In this document: positions 6,816 to 15,278 of the stretch, piece by piece | Layout: each line of letters begins with the position of its first letter | Numbering within the stretch: position 1 is the first letter of the stretch | NCBI GenBank assembly: GCA_028679405.1 | Contig: JAJRBP010000235.1 | Location: 1-15,647, forward strand | Reading direction: 5' to 3' | DNA length: 15,647 bases | Source: Methanoregulaceae archaeon | GTDB taxonomy: Archaea > Halobacteriota > Methanomicrobia > Methanomicrobiales > Methanospirillaceae | Notes under the pieces: generated by a model | Told to the model about the DNA's origin: nothing | The model's input: the letters and a program-made list of their open reading frames with translations, nothing else | The model's database searches: none | Made by a program: the position numbers and the translations under genes

Positions 6816-7630
6816 TCTGCCGCCTCGAGGGTGTTCTCAAGCAGCGAGGCGATCGTCATAGGTCCCACCCCGCCGGGGACAGGGGAGATCGCGCCCGCGA
6901 TGTCCCGTACCGGAGCGAAATCGACATCCCCGCAGAGTTTCCCGTCAACGTAATTGATGCCCACATCGATCACGGCCGCCCCGGGTTTTACCATCGGCGT
7001 GGTAATAAACCCGGCTCTTCCTGCAGCACTCACGAGGATATCAGCGGTCACCGTCTCTTTTTCCAGGTGTAAAGTCCTGCTGTGGCAGACTGTCACGGTC
7101 GCATCCCTGTTCAGGAGGAGTGCCGCGAGGGGCCGGCCGACATCGATGCTCCTTCCGACCACGACCGCCTTTTTCCCGGCAATCGGGATCTCGTAGTGGT
7201 CGAGGAGCGTGACAATGCCCTTCGGCGTACAGGGGATGAACCGCGGCCGCCCGCTCATGAGGCAGCCGAGGTTGAACGGGTGGAAGCCGTCCACATCTTT
7301 CTCCGGGGAAACGGCGGTCATCACGGCACCGGTATCAACATGAGCGGGGAGAGGAAGCTGGACCAGGATCCCACTCACTTCCGGGTCATTGTTCAGGGAC
7401 GAGATCTTTTCTACGATCTCTCCGGTCGAAGAAGATTCCGGGAGCTCGATCCCTGCCGACCCGATCCCTGCCTTTCCGCAGGCCTGGTGCTTCATCCGGA
7501 CGTACGTGCGGGACCCGGGATCGTCTCCGACGATGATGGTCGCGAGGACCGGTTTCAACCTGGAAGCCGCAACCCGTGCTCTTACGATCCCGATCCGCTC
7601 CTCAGAGACCGCCCGGCCGTCGAGTATCAT
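6791..7630 (-). CDS. folD: FolD, methylenetetrahydrofolate dehydrogenase / methenyltetrahydrofolate cyclohydrolase
   Basis: The 279 residues are standard for Fol[16 protein letters not shown] (42-56) contains the catalytic Tyr43-xxx-Lys47, and GILVQLPLP (87-95), [13 protein letters not shown] (110-122) and PCTPKGI (133-139) line the active site. The dinucleotide loop reads [12 protein letters not shown] (156-167), CHSRT is the matching NAD(P) strand, and [10 protein letters not shown] closes the site. FolD oxidises methylene-tetrahydrofolate to methenyl and hydrolyses it to formyl-tetrahydrofolate for purine synthesis. Most methanogens use methanopterin for energy metabolism, so FolD indicates a separate folate-type pool, as described for Methanosarcina. 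It follows glyA with only two bases between the genes and overlaps folP by 25 bases. Confidence 0.96.
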   Translation of the reverse strand: MILDGRAVSEERIGIVRARVAASRLKPVLATIIVGDDPGSRTYVRMKHQACGKAGIGSAGIELPESSSTGEIVEKISSLNNDPEVSGILVQLPLPAHVDTGAVMTAVSPEKDVDGFHPFNLGCLMSGRPRFIPCTPKGIVTLLDHYEIPIAGKKAVVVGRSIDVGRPLAALLLNRDATVTVCHSRTLHLEKETVTADILVSAAGRAGFITTPMVKPGAAVIDVGINYVDGKLCGDVDFAPVRDIAGAISPVPGGVGPMTIASLLENTLEAAEWLARPAP

Positions 7631-7632
7631 GG

Positions 7633-8871
7633 TTATTCCGGGTAGAGCGGGTAGGTGGAGGCCATCTCCTGCACTTCCTTCCCGGTTTTCTTTATGAGGG
7701 CCTCGTTCCCGATATCTTTTACAATCGCTGCGATCCAGGTCCCTATCCGGCGCATCTCCGCTTCCTTCATCCCGCGGGAGGTGACTGCCGGGGTTCCGAT
7801 ACGGAGGCCGCTCGTGATGAAGGGGCTCTTCGTCTCATTCGGGATCGTGTTCTTGTTCACCGTGATACAGGCCTTCCCGAGTGCAGTCTCTGCCTCGAGG
7901 CCGGTGATCCCCTGTGCCGTCAGGTCGAGGAGGATAAGATGGTTGTCGGTACCCCCGGACACGAGCCGGAGATTATTGTCCAGGAGGGTCTCCGCGAGAG
8001 CCCTGGCATTCTTCACGATCTGGCGGTTGTAGTCTGTGAACGACGGACGGAGCGCCTCCTGAAAGCAGACGGCCTTTGCAGTGATGGTGTGCATGAGCGG
8101 ACCCCCCTGCATCCCCGGAAACACTGCCTTATCGATCGCCTGGGCGTGCTCCGCTCCACACATGATCGCACCACCTCTCGGCCCCCGGAGGGTTTTATGG
8201 GTGGTCGTCGTCGTGAACGTGGTAACTCCGACCGATGTTGGATGGACCCCGGTTGCGCAGAGGCCTGCGATGTGGGCGATATCTGCCATACAGTATGCAC
8301 CGACCCCTTCCGCGATCTCCTGGAACGCCTTGAAATCGATCGTCCTCGGGTATGCCGATGCACCGCAGACGATGATCTTCGGCTTTTCCTTCCTCGCCAT
8401 CTCCTCGACCGCACCGTAGTCGAGGACTTCGGTCTCCGGGTCGAGGCTGTACTGGGCGACCCGGTAGAACTGGCCGGTGAAACTCACCGGGGAGCCGTGG
8501 GAGAGGTGGCCGCCCTGGGTGAGTTTCATGCTCATCAGGGTCTCGCCAAGCTTCATGAACGCAAAATAGACGGCCATGTTCGCCTGGGTCCCGGAGTGCG
8601 GCTGGACGTTCGCATGCTCCGCACCGAAGAGCTTCTTCAGGCGGTCGCGGGCGAGGTTCTCAGCCATATCGTGGAACTCGCATCCCCCGTAGTACCGTTT
8701 TCCCGGGTATCCTTCCGCATACTTATTGGTCATGATCGAACCCATCGCTTCGAGGACCGCCCGCGAGACAAGGTTCTCGGATGCGATGAGTTCAAGCCCG
8801 TTCACCTGACGCTGCCGCTCTTTATCGATGATGTCAAAAATTTCGCGATCAGTGCTGGCCAGATACGACAT
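7633..8871 (-). CDS. glyA: Serine hydroxymethyltransferase
   Basis: The 412-residue PLP enzyme has the full SHMT signature set: [13 protein letters not shown] (27-39), [15 protein letters not shown] (49-63), the substrate-site [11 protein letters not shown] (91-101), ADIAHIAGL (196-204) and the Schiff-base lysine in [15 protein letters not shown] (Lys226). It interconverts serine and glycine while loading or unloading a one-carbon unit on the pterin carrier. FolD follows after two bases, which suggests a tetrahydrofolate substrate rather than methanopterin; the sequence itself cannot prove this. The length and motifs are closer to the bacterial-type enzyme than to the short archaeal SHMTs of Methanococcus-like species, though this is from memory. 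It is the first gene of its operon and its upstream region is shared with the divergent smc cluster. Starts at ATG 8871 with no strong ribosome site. Confidence 0.97.
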   Translation of the reverse strand: MSYLASTDREIFDIIDKERQRQVNGLELIASENLVSRAVLEAMGSIMTNKYAEGYPGKRYYGGCEFHDMAENLARDRLKKLFGAEHANVQPHSGTQANMAVYFAFMKLGETLMSMKLTQGGHLSHGSPVSFTGQFYRVAQYSLDPETEVLDYGAVEEMARKEKPKIIVCGASAYPRTIDFKAFQEIAEGVGAYCMADIAHIAGLCATGVHPTSVGVTTFTTTTTHKTLRGPRGGAIMCGAEHAQAIDKAVFPGMQGGPLMHTITAKAVCFQEALRPSFTDYNRQIVKNARALAETLLDNNLRLVSGGTDNHLILLDLTAQGITGLEAETALGKACITVNKNTIPNETKSPFITSGLRIGTPAVTSRGMKEAEMRRIGTWIAAIVKDIGNEALIKKTGKEVQEMASTYPLYPE

Positions 8872-8919
8872 ATGGAGAAGAGTGGGACTCCAGAGATGGT
8901 AATAGTTTTTCCCGTATCA

Positions 8920-8931
8920 TGTACTGGTACA
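8920..8931. promoter_or_regulatory. Perfect short palindrome TGTAC-TG-GTACA in the glyA upstream region
   Basis: TGTAC and GTACA flank a TG spacer, about 49 bases ahead of the glyA start. Candidate TATA-like stretches on the minus strand lie on both sides (AAAACTATTA near 8900 and GAAAATAACC near 8945). A dyad of this size in a divergent promoter region could be a regulator binding site, but a 10-bp match is also expected by chance now and then. Confidence 0.3.
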
Positions 8932-8989
8932 GGTTCGGGAGGTTATTTTCGGTGTTCCCGCCGCATCACAGTGGTGTTTTTTTTATTTT

Positions 8990-9036
8990 GCGCAAACACA
9001 ATTTTTATAGGTGGAGCGGCTATATGAATGATTATA
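8990..9036 (+). promoter_or_regulatory. Candidate promoter of the coiled-coil protein-smc-scpA unit
   Basis: A T-rich run (8976-8988) is followed by ATTTTTATAGG at about 9001-9011, the best TATA-like sequence, with weaker TATATG and TTATAGG copies at about 9020 and 9031. Transcription would begin near 9030-9060, giving a leader of roughly 45-75 bases before the GTG at 9104. Confidence 0.4.
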
Positions 9037-9103
9037 GGCCTGATCAGCGCGAAAGAATTCCAGATTGCGATTCGCGTGGCCTGAGGGGAGAGACGGAGAT
9101 ATT

Positions 9104-9598
9104 GTGGTGGAAATGGCAAAAGAAGGTGAGATTAGCCCGGCAACGGTAGAAGAGAGGCTTGCAAGCCTCGAGCGGAAGATGAGGGAGAACGAGGCCCTGG
9201 TAAAGGGTCTGACGGATGAGCTCCTCGACCTCAAGTCGGTCGCGATGCGGCTGACAAGGTTCTCGGAGGAGCGGAGGACGGACCGGCTGGTCGCAAGGCC
9301 TGCACCCCAGGGAGGGGCGGCTGCCCAGCCGGCGGCTACGGTGGTACTCCCGAAGAGGCCGGCCGCGGCACCTGCAGCGGCACCCCAGGCGCCGGCTCCT
9401 GACAAGATGGACATGATCATCCAACCCGACGGGACGATGAAGCTTGAGAAGCGACGCGGCGATGAGCACTATATCGTCGCCTCTGCGGGCAACGCGGCAA
9501 AGATCAGATCAAAACAGAACGAGCCTGTCGATCCGAAGAAGAGGGGCGACCTGATCGTCGCGGAAGAGGACGAAAAGGCAGCGTCCAAGAAATCTTAG
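9104..9598 (+). CDS. Coiled-coil protein of unknown function directly upstream of smc
   Basis: The 164 residues fall into three parts. An N-terminal coiled coil (SPATVEERLASLERKMRENE and on to about residue 58) has heptad-like leucines. A linker rich in Ala, Pro and Gln contains AAAPAAAPQAPAP. A charged C-terminal segment contains DKMDMIIQPDGTMKLEKRR and HYIVASAGN and could be a short beta domain, ending in Lys/Glu-rich sequence. I place the start at GTG 9104 because GGAGAT sits five bases upstream; GTG 9107 and ATG 9113 are in-frame alternatives. I do not recognise a characterised family. It lies 27 bases before smc and is surely co-transcribed, so a role near the condensin complex, as an accessory factor or regulator, is a reasonable inference. 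From memory, short coiled-coil proteins occupy the same place in other euryarchaea. Confidence 0.8.
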   Translation: MVEMAKEGEISPATVEERLASLERKMRENEALVKGLTDELLDLKSVAMRLTRFSEERRTDRLVARPAPQGGAAAQPAATVVLPKRPAAAPAAAPQAPAPDKMDMIIQPDGTMKLEKRRGDEHYIVASAGNAAKIRSKQNEPVDPKKRGDLIVAEEDEKAASKKS

Positions 9599-9625
9599 GC
9601 CGAGGGTCCCCAAGGAGAGCAGCCG

Positions 9626-12600
9626 TTGCATATCACCGAGCTGGAGATCGATAATTTCAAATCATTTGTCAAGAAGACGCGGATTCCCTTTTTTGAAGGT
9701 TTCAGTGTCATCTCCGGGCCGAATGGCTCCGGAAAGAGCAATATCATAGACAGTATCCTCTTCGTCCTCGCGCTCTCGGGCTCCCGCAGCCTCCGTGCGG
9801 AGAAGCTCACGGATCTCATCAACCTGAACTCAGGGAGGAACACCGCCGAAGTCGGGATCACCTTCTCGGACGGGACGAAGGTCAGGCGGCGGATCAAGCG
9901 GACGAGTCACGGGTACTACAGTTACAACTACTTGAACGACCGGCTCTGCAAGCAGACCGAGGTCCTCGATTTCCTCTCGAACCAGGGGATAAAGCCGCAC
10001 GGGTACAACGTCGTCATGCAGGGCGACATCACCCGGATCATCGAGATGAGCGACTTCGACCGGCGGAAGATCGTCGACGAGATCGCAGGGGTGGCCGAGT
10101 TCGACCAGAAGCGGGACCAGGCGCTCTCCGAGCTCGAGGTGGTCCGCGAACGGATCGAACGCGAGGAGCTCCTCCTCCACGAGCTGAACAAGCGTCTCGT
10201 AGAACTGGCGGCGGAACGGGAGCAGGCACTGGTGTACCGTGAGTGGCAGGAGAAGCTCGCATTCCTCCAGGCATGCCGGGCAGCGGCAGAGCTTGCGGAG
10301 AAAGAGAAGGAGCTCGCGGCGACGACCCGGCTGATCGTGGACCAGGCGACGGCACTGGAGCGGATCGGCTCGGACAGGAGTATCGAGGAAAACGAGCTCT
10401 CGTATCTCCGGGCGGACTTAAGGGATATCGATGACCAGATCCACCGGAAGAGCGGGCCAGAGTATCTCAGGATGATCGCCGAGCTCGAGGAGGCCAAGAG
10501 CAATATCCGGGTAGCCGAGGGGACGATCCAGCGGCTCAAACGGGAGAAGGAGAGCAACCTGGAGGAGATCAACCGGTCGTACACAGACTACAAACGTGCG
10601 GAGGAGCGGATAGGGGAGTGCAACGAAGCGGTCCGGGCCCTCTCGATCGACCGGGCGAACCTCGGGATGGAAGCCGCAACCGCGAGGGCCAAGATCGAAC
10701 GCTCCGAGCAGGAGATCAAGCGGCAGAGCAGGGAGGCCGAAGGTGCGAGGGACCTCCTGTTCGCCCGGATGAAGGACCTCGAGGAGAAACGTGGCGAGCG
10801 CTCGGCTGTCCTCCGCGAACAGGACCTCCTCCTCGAGAAGAGCAGGATGCGGACCTCGGAGCGGGAGCGGCTCGAGGAAAGGCTCCGTGCGATCGAGGCC
10901 GAGGTGTCCACCCGGGGGACCGGGCGGGACGAAGCAGCCCGGCGGATCGCCGGGTACCAGGAGCAATTCAAGACGCTTGAGCGGGAGATAGCCGCGTCCG
11001 AGGCCGAGGCGTTCGCGAAAAGATCCGCCCTGGATCGGGTCAGGACAGAGATGCGGGGGCACGAGCAGGAGATCGTGCGCCTGGAGGCGATGGCTCAGGC
11101 GAGAGGTGAAGCCGGGAAGAAGGTGGTCGACGCGGTCCTCGGGATGGATGGTGTTCACGGGACGATCGCACAGCTCGCAAAAGCGAGGCCCGAGTACTCC
11201 ACCGCTCTTAACGTCGCGGCAGGCAGCAAGATCGACTACGTGGTCGTGCGTGACGACGAAGTAGCGGCATCGGCTATCCGGTACCTGAAGGAGGAGCGTC
11301 TTGGGAGGCTCACCTTCCTCCCGCTCACCCGGTTAAGACCCCCACCCCTTCCACCGGTTTCCGAGGAGGGGGTGATCGACTATGCGGTGAACCTGCTCTC
11401 GTTCGATCCGGCGTACACAGATGCCCTCCGGGTGGTGCTGGGCCAGACGGTCGTGGTCGACACCCTCGAACGGGCCCGGAAGAAGATGGGAAAATACCGG
11501 ATGGTCACACCCGAGGGAGAGCTTATCGAGCGGAGCGGGGCGATGACAGGGGGGTCGATCAAGCGGACCGGGCGGGGATTCGGGGCCGCCGTCACCGACG
11601 AGGTGGAGAGGGTCAGGGCAGCACTCTCCTCCCTTGCGGAGGAAGCATCGGACCTCGAGGGTGCAGTGGCGAGAAGCACTGCCGTTATCGATACAAAACG
11701 GTCCGAACGGGACCGCATATCCCGGGAGATCGAGCGGGAGGGAATGGTCGGTGACGAGGCGGGCCGGCAGAAAGGGCTCCTTGATTCCGAACGCGAGCAG
11801 GTCGCCTCGGCCCTTGCAGCGATCGCCGGGGAGGTGACGGCGGCCTCCGCCGGGCTCTCCGCCCTCGAGCAGTCGCTCGACCGCATGACCGAGGCGATTG
11901 CCGGGGTCACGGCAGAGATCGAGAACCTGAAGAAGCAGCTCGAACATACGGAGATCCCGGCGATAAGCGAGCAGCTCGAGCGGCTCAAGCATGAGAGCGA
12001 GGAGATCGAGCGACGGATCAGGAACAAGGACGCGGATATCACCGATCTCCAGCGCGAGCGGCAGCACTTCACCAAGCGCCTCGAGGAGCTTGCCGGGGAT
12101 CGCGAACGTTTCACCGAGAAGAACAAGCAGGCCGACCGCGACGTCGTCTCCGCCAACGAGGAGGTCGCGAAGAGCAAGGCAAGGATCACAGAGATCGAAG
12201 AGACCCAGAAGGAGTTCTCGGCGGAGATGGAGAGGCTCCGGAAGAGTCACGACGAGAAGATGGCCGCGATCCTCGAGTCCGAGCGGAGGATGCTCGAGTT
12301 CGATGCGCAGCGGTCTGCCATGGAGACGCAGATCTCAGCCCTCCGCGAGCGTGAAAACCGCCTGACCGAGGAGGCCGGGCGTATGAGGGAGCAGGTGGGG
12401 GAGGTCACCACCACCCTGCCCCTTCTCGAGATTGATGATGGGATCGCAGAAGCCGGTCACGCGATGAGAAAGATCGGCGCGGTCAACATGCTTGCAATCG
12501 AGGAGTACGACAAGGTGAAGGGGAGGATCGACGAGCGTACCGGGAAGAAAGAGGTCCTCTCAAGGGAGCGGACCACACTTATCGAGCGGATCGAAGCGTT

Positions 12601-13066
12601 CGAGAAGATGAAATTTGAGGCATTTACGACCGCGTTCAGGGCGATCGATGCGAACTTCCGCGAGATCTTTGCACGCCTGGCGAGCGGGAACGGCCACCTT
12701 GTCCTCGAGAACGACGAGGACCCGTTCTCCGGAGGGCTCTCGTTCGCGGTCCAGCCGCGGGACAAGGCGGTTCACCTCCTATCGGCCCTCTCGGGGGGGG
12801 AGAAGTCCCTGACGACACTTGCGTTCATCTTCTCGATCCAGCAGTACCTGCCGGCCCCGTTCTATGCGTTCGACGAGGTCGACATGTCGCTGGACGGCTC
12901 CAACGTCGAGCGGATAGCAACGATGATCCGGGAGCTTGCGAGCCGTTCGCAGTTCATCATCGTATCGCTCCGGAAACCGATGATCGAGGGTGCCGACCGG
13001 ATCATGGGGGTGACTCTCCGGCCGGACAAGAGCTCCTATGTTACCGGACTTACCATCCACGAATGA
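9626..13066 (+). CDS. smc: SMC, chromosome segregation/condensation ATPase
   Basis: The 1146 residues match full-length archaeal SMC. The N-terminal head carries Walker A GPNGSGKSN (31-39) and the Q-loop region NVVMQGDITRIIEMS. A long Glu/Arg-rich coiled coil follows to about residue 498. The globular hinge spans about 499-645 and includes GTIAQLAKA, IDYVVVRDD and the glycine motif GAMTGGS. A returning coiled coil runs to about 985, then the C-terminal head with signature LSGGEKS (1055-1061) and Walker B FYAFDEVDMS (Asp1083, Glu1084). It forms a dimer that loops and compacts the chromosome with ScpA. The start is TTG 9626, eight bases after AAGGAG, and gives MHITELEIDNFKSF, the expected N-terminus. 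scpA overlaps its end by 29 bases. Confidence 0.98.
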   Translation: MHITELEIDNFKSFVKKTRIPFFEGFSVISGPNGSGKSNIIDSILFVLALSGSRSLRAEKLTDLINLNSGRNTAEVGITFSDGTKVRRRIKRTSHGYYSYNYLNDRLCKQTEVLDFLSNQGIKPHGYNVVMQGDITRIIEMSDFDRRKIVDEIAGVAEFDQKRDQALSELEVVRERIEREELLLHELNKRLVELAAEREQALVYREWQEKLAFLQACRAAAELAEKEKELAATTRLIVDQATALERIGSDRSIEENELSYLRADLRDIDDQIHRKSGPEYLRMIAELEEAKSNIRVAEGTIQRLKREKESNLEEINRSYTDYKRAEERIGECNEAVRALSIDRANLGMEAATARAKIERSEQEIKRQSREAEGARDLLFARMKDLEEKRGERSAVLREQDLLLEKSRMRTSERERLEERLRAIEAEVSTRGTGRDEAARRIAGYQEQFKTLEREIAASEAEAFAKRSALDRVRTEMRGHEQEIVRLEAMAQARGEAGKKVVDAVLGMDGVHGTIAQLAKARPEYSTALNVAAGSKIDYVVVRDDEVAASAIRYLKEERLGRLTFLPLTRLRPPPLPPVSEEGVIDYAVNLLSFDPAYTDALRVVLGQTVVVDTLERARKKMGKYRMVTPEGELIERSGAMTGGSIKRTGRGFGAAVTDEVERVRAALSSLAEEASDLEGAVARSTAVIDTKRSERDRISREIEREGMVGDEAGRQKGLLDSEREQVASALAAIAGEVTAASAGLSALEQSLDRMTEAIAGVTAEIENLKKQLEHTEIPAISEQLERLKHESEEIERRIRNKDADITDLQRERQHFTKRLEELAGDRERFTEKNKQADRDVVSANEEVAKSKARITEIEETQKEFSAEMERLRKSHDEKMAAILESERRMLEFDAQRSAMETQISALRERENRLTEEAGRMREQVGEVTTTLPLLEIDDGIAEAGHAMRKIGAVNMLAIEEYDKVKGRIDERTGKKEVLSRERTTLIERIEAFEKMKFEAFTTAFRAIDANFREIFARLASGNGHLVLENDEDPFSGGLSFAVQPRDKAVHLLSALSGGEKSLTTLAFIFSIQQYLPAPFYAFDEVDMSLDGSNVERIATMIRELASRSQFIIVSLRKPMIEGADRIMGVTLRPDKSSYVTGLTIHE

Positions 13067-13796
13067 GGAACCGGTCGAGATCCTCGTCCAGATGGCTGAA
13101 CGGGGCGAGATCGATCCATGGAATATCGACATCGTCGAGGTGACCGACCGGTTCCTCTCCGAGCTGGACCGGCGGAAGGAGCTCGACCTTCGGATATCGG
13201 GCCGGACCCTGTTCTATGCCGCAGTCCTCCTGCGGATGAAGTCTGAGTACCTCGACCAGCCGGAGATCGTGGAGGATGAGAACGGGGAAGAACTGGAGGA
13301 CGACGAAGGTATCCTCTTTGACGAGGAATACGGGGCAGATCCAGGCGGGGGTGGTGTCGGGCACGGGGGGCCGATCGAGCGGCTCGAACGGGAGATCAGC
13401 AGGCGCCTCGACCGGAAACACTTAAGGAAGCGCCCGATCACCCTTTTCGAACTCATCGCCGAGTTGAAGAACGCCGAGAAGGAGGAACGGCGGAGGCAAC
13501 GGATGAAGCGATCGGCGCCCGAACTCCTGATCACGGCAGAGGACGTCGTCGGTATCGCCCATGACGAGGGGTACGTGGAGACGGCGCATTCGGTCTACTC
13601 GACCTGCGAGGACTGGATCGGAGAGGGCAGGGAGATCAGTCTTCGTGAAATTGCAGCACGCCTGGGGTGGACACTCCCGGATGTCTATATCCCGCTCCTT
13701 TTCCTGGTATCCGAAGGCCGCCTCTCGCTCTGGCAGGAGGAGTTCTTCGGGGAGCTCTTCATCCGGCCGGCATTGCCGATCGATCCAGTTACGTGA
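13038..13796 (+). CDS. scpA: ScpA, segregation and condensation protein A (kleisin)
   Basis: The 252 residues show the kleisin N-terminal pattern EPVEILVQMAERGEIDPWNI (11-30), then VEVTDRFL and LLRMKSEYL (64-72), which bind the SMC neck. An acidic and then glycine-rich linker follows (about 77-112, including EELEDDEG and DPGGGGVGHGG). A conserved ITLFELIAELKNAEK helix and a C-terminal winged-helix region (SLREIAARLGWTLPDVYIPL, then LFLVSEGRLSLWQEEFFGEL) bind the SMC cap. It bridges the two SMC heads. The ATG at 13038 lies inside the smc 3' end, with no clear ribosome site, so translation is probably coupled to smc. The usual partner gene scpB is not in the window; the next gene is convergent. 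Confidence 0.95.
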   Translation: MLPDLPSTNEEPVEILVQMAERGEIDPWNIDIVEVTDRFLSELDRRKELDLRISGRTLFYAAVLLRMKSEYLDQPEIVEDENGEELEDDEGILFDEEYGADPGGGGVGHGGPIERLEREISRRLDRKHLRKRPITLFELIAELKNAEKEERRRQRMKRSAPELLITAEDVVGIAHDEGYVETAHSVYSTCEDWIGEGREISLREIAARLGWTLPDVYIPLLFLVSEGRLSLWQEEFFGELFIRPALPIDPVT

Positions 13797-13826
13797 AGAG
13801 TATCCGGGTGATTTCCTGGAATGCTG

Positions 13827-14819
13827 TTACCGGGTGAAATTCTGACCGATAAAAACAGGCAGCAGTTCCCGGGCATGCGTCTTCCAGTAAGGGGTCCCAA
13901 TCTTTGTGCATCCGCTGCACAAGGGGACATTTTTCTTTGCCTGAATAATCTCGTCGCGGCTGAGGTCAAATAACGACCCGATTGTATAAAATGCACTTTT
14001 CTTTGATATTGCGCAGCATGTCAGGACATTGCTGAATTCATCAAGCGCCAGTTGGGAGGTCTGGTGCGGGCAGATATAGCCATCCGGTTTCGTTTTTAAC
14101 AGATCCAGGATATGGTCCGTTTCGATATCCCTGTCTACCGCTGCCCGGGTCTGTTCATCCAGGTTTCCAGTGACGTACCCGATCGAGCTGAAGAAATCCG
14201 CAATGAATGGCATGTTCACGTGAAAACTCACCCCCCGATCAGAGAAATAATCGTGAGCGGACAAAAGGTCTTCATAATTGAACCGGTAAAGGAAGAAACA
14301 GATCTCAACGGCCCCGGAAGGCAGGATGTCCAGCCATTTATCGATATTCCCCCGCACGGCCTCAAATGAAAGCCTGTTGATGCGCTGAAAAGATTTCTGG
14401 CTGAATCCATGCAGGGAGAATCTGATATGCTGCAGCGTTTCAAAATATTTCTCCGGGAGTGGGAGGTATTTCGAACCATTCGTTGATAGTGCATACGACT
14501 GGCCCCTCTTGTGAAGGTTCAGAAGGATTTCATCGATCCGCGGGTTTAAAAATGGCTCTCCCCAGCTGTAGAGGCCAAGGTACACCCTGTCCCGTAAAAA
14601 TCCCAGGTCTGTGAGCCTCTCGATACCCCTGTCGAATTCACCAGGGGGGAGATACCGCCACCGGCAGCCGTCGAATGACCCTCCTCCGGTAGAACAGTAC
14701 CGGCAACCTCCGTTACAACTTCCTGATATCTCATAAAAAATTGTGGATATATCGACCGTTACAGGACCGGGACCCGCGCGATCCTTTCCAAACAGGCAGA
14801 TATATTCGTCGTCGATCAT
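13827..14819 (-). CDS. Radical SAM protein with a SPASM-like cysteine-rich C-terminus, unknown substrate
   Basis: The product has 330 residues. The cluster-binding CNGGCRYC (Cys35, Cys39, Cys42) is followed by YSWGEPFLNP (about 83-92), the GE motif of the radical SAM barrel, and by ALSTNGS and RFSLHGFS strands. The C-terminal part has further cysteines in YICPHQT, VLTCCAIS and LCSGCTK, the spacing of an auxiliary Fe-S cluster as in SPASM or twitch domains. Such enzymes modify peptides, proteins or small metabolites; no precursor peptide or other partner gene is seen beside it, so the substrate is unknown. The gene is clearly more A/T-rich than its neighbours, with many AAA, TTT and ATA codons, which suggests recent acquisition or weak expression. 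The start has no ribosome site and an A/T-rich TATA region just upstream, in line with a leaderless mRNA. Confidence 0.88.
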   Translation of the reverse strand: MIDDEYICLFGKDRAGPGPVTVDISTIFYEISGSCNGGCRYCSTGGGSFDGCRWRYLPPGEFDRGIERLTDLGFLRDRVYLGLYSWGEPFLNPRIDEILLNLHKRGQSYALSTNGSKYLPLPEKYFETLQHIRFSLHGFSQKSFQRINRLSFEAVRGNIDKWLDILPSGAVEICFFLYRFNYEDLLSAHDYFSDRGVSFHVNMPFIADFFSSIGYVTGNLDEQTRAAVDRDIETDHILDLLKTKPDGYICPHQTSQLALDEFSNVLTCCAISKKSAFYTIGSLFDLSRDEIIQAKKNVPLCSGCTKIGTPYWKTHARELLPVFIGQNFTR

Positions 14820-14865
14820 TGTATTTTTGATTGCATTTCATACGTTTTAAAAATCCATAAATGTT
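14820..14865 (-). promoter_or_regulatory. Candidate TATA promoter of the radical SAM gene
   Basis: On the minus strand GGATTTTTAAAACG (about 14859-14846) provides a TATA-like box whose predicted start, about 25 bases later, falls close to the ATG at 14819. ATCAAAAATACA directly before the ATG holds no ribosome site, so leaderless expression is likely. Confidence 0.35.
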
Positions 14866-15120
14866 CTGGCCTTTTTTATCGAAAAAGAAAGAAACACAGA
14901 ATTCCCTGCCGCCTGATTCCTGATCTTTTACACTTCTGCCTAATCGTAATTGCCGGCGATACGTCTCCGGATACCCCATGAAATGGATATTTCCGGGATA
15001 TATTTGTGATTGTGTCCGCGGCAGCTCGACGGGAAGTCAAGACCGGTCCTCCCGCGGATGGGATCCGTTATGCCGCATCGGGGCTCAAAATGAGCCACAT
15101 TTATCGCGTTCGTACCGGCT
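14866..15120. other. Intergenic stretch without a recognisable gene
   Basis: Open frames here (for example 14978-15199 plus and 14940-15209 minus) give compositions unlike proteins and have no ribosome sites. The only structure I see is GGCTCA-AAA-TGAGCC at 15082-15096, a six-pair stem with a three-base loop. I found no tRNA, signal-recognition-particle RNA or RNase P RNA signature. Confidence 0.5.
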
Positions 15121-15130
15121 GACAGGAATG

Positions 15131-15162
15131 AATATAAGCTCCCGGCTGCAACATTGTTACCT
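15131..15162 (+). promoter_or_regulatory. Putative rRNA promoter 1 (TATA box and start region)
   Basis: AATATAAG at 15131-15138 is a good archaeal TATA box. The sequence GTTACCT begins 25 bases after the start of the box (15156-15162), where initiation is expected. The same GTTACCT recurs at exactly the same distance from the third TATA-like box (15373), which supports both as promoters. Confidence 0.5.
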
Positions 15163-15169
15163 ACAATCC

Positions 15170-15203
15170 GATGATGAACCGGAACTGGTCCGGTTCTGAA
15201 TGG
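15170..15203 (+). repeat. Leader element copy 1: TGATGA, CCGGA hairpin, CTGA
   Basis: Box-C-like ATGATGA (15171-15177) leads directly into AACCGGA, loop ACTGG, TCCGGTT (15177-15195), a perfect seven-pair hairpin, then box-D-like CTGA (15196-15199) and ATGG. CAAT before and GGTTG after can pair weakly. The layout resembles a kink-turn of the L7Ae-binding kind, but there is no guide segment as in a normal C/D sRNA. Confidence 0.6.
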
Positions 15204-15250
15204 TTGCAAAATCTGCCATCAGGCTGGTTGTGCAATTAAAACAGAAAGGG

Positions 15251-15278
15251 TTTTATCCTTTGAGAAACAACTGTATAG
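15251..15278 (+). promoter_or_regulatory. Putative rRNA promoter 2
   Basis: GGGTTTTATCC, with TTTTAT at 15251-15256, lies 120 bases after the first TATA box. A purine-rich ACAGAAAGGG just upstream could act as a BRE. Initiation about 25 bases on would fall at 15276-15278, right at the 5' side of the second hairpin's outer stem. Confidence 0.42.

Noticed and set aside
7576..9027. Long plus-strand open frame (483 codons) opposite glyA and folD
   Set aside because: It lies antisense to two certain genes, has no ribosome site or recognisable domain, and its composition follows from the G/C-rich third positions of the opposite strand.
10418..12250. Several minus-strand open frames of 100-305 codons inside smc
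   Set aside because: All are antisense to the certain SMC reading frame, leucine/proline-rich shadows of the coiled-coil codons.
15148..15207. Standard C/D box guide RNA
   Set aside because: There is no internal D' and C' pair, and the space between C and D is a self-complementary hairpin, so it cannot act as a normal methylation guide.
14940..15209. Short open frames on both strands before the rRNA operon
   Set aside because: No ribosome sites or coding-like composition; they run through the promoter and hairpin elements.
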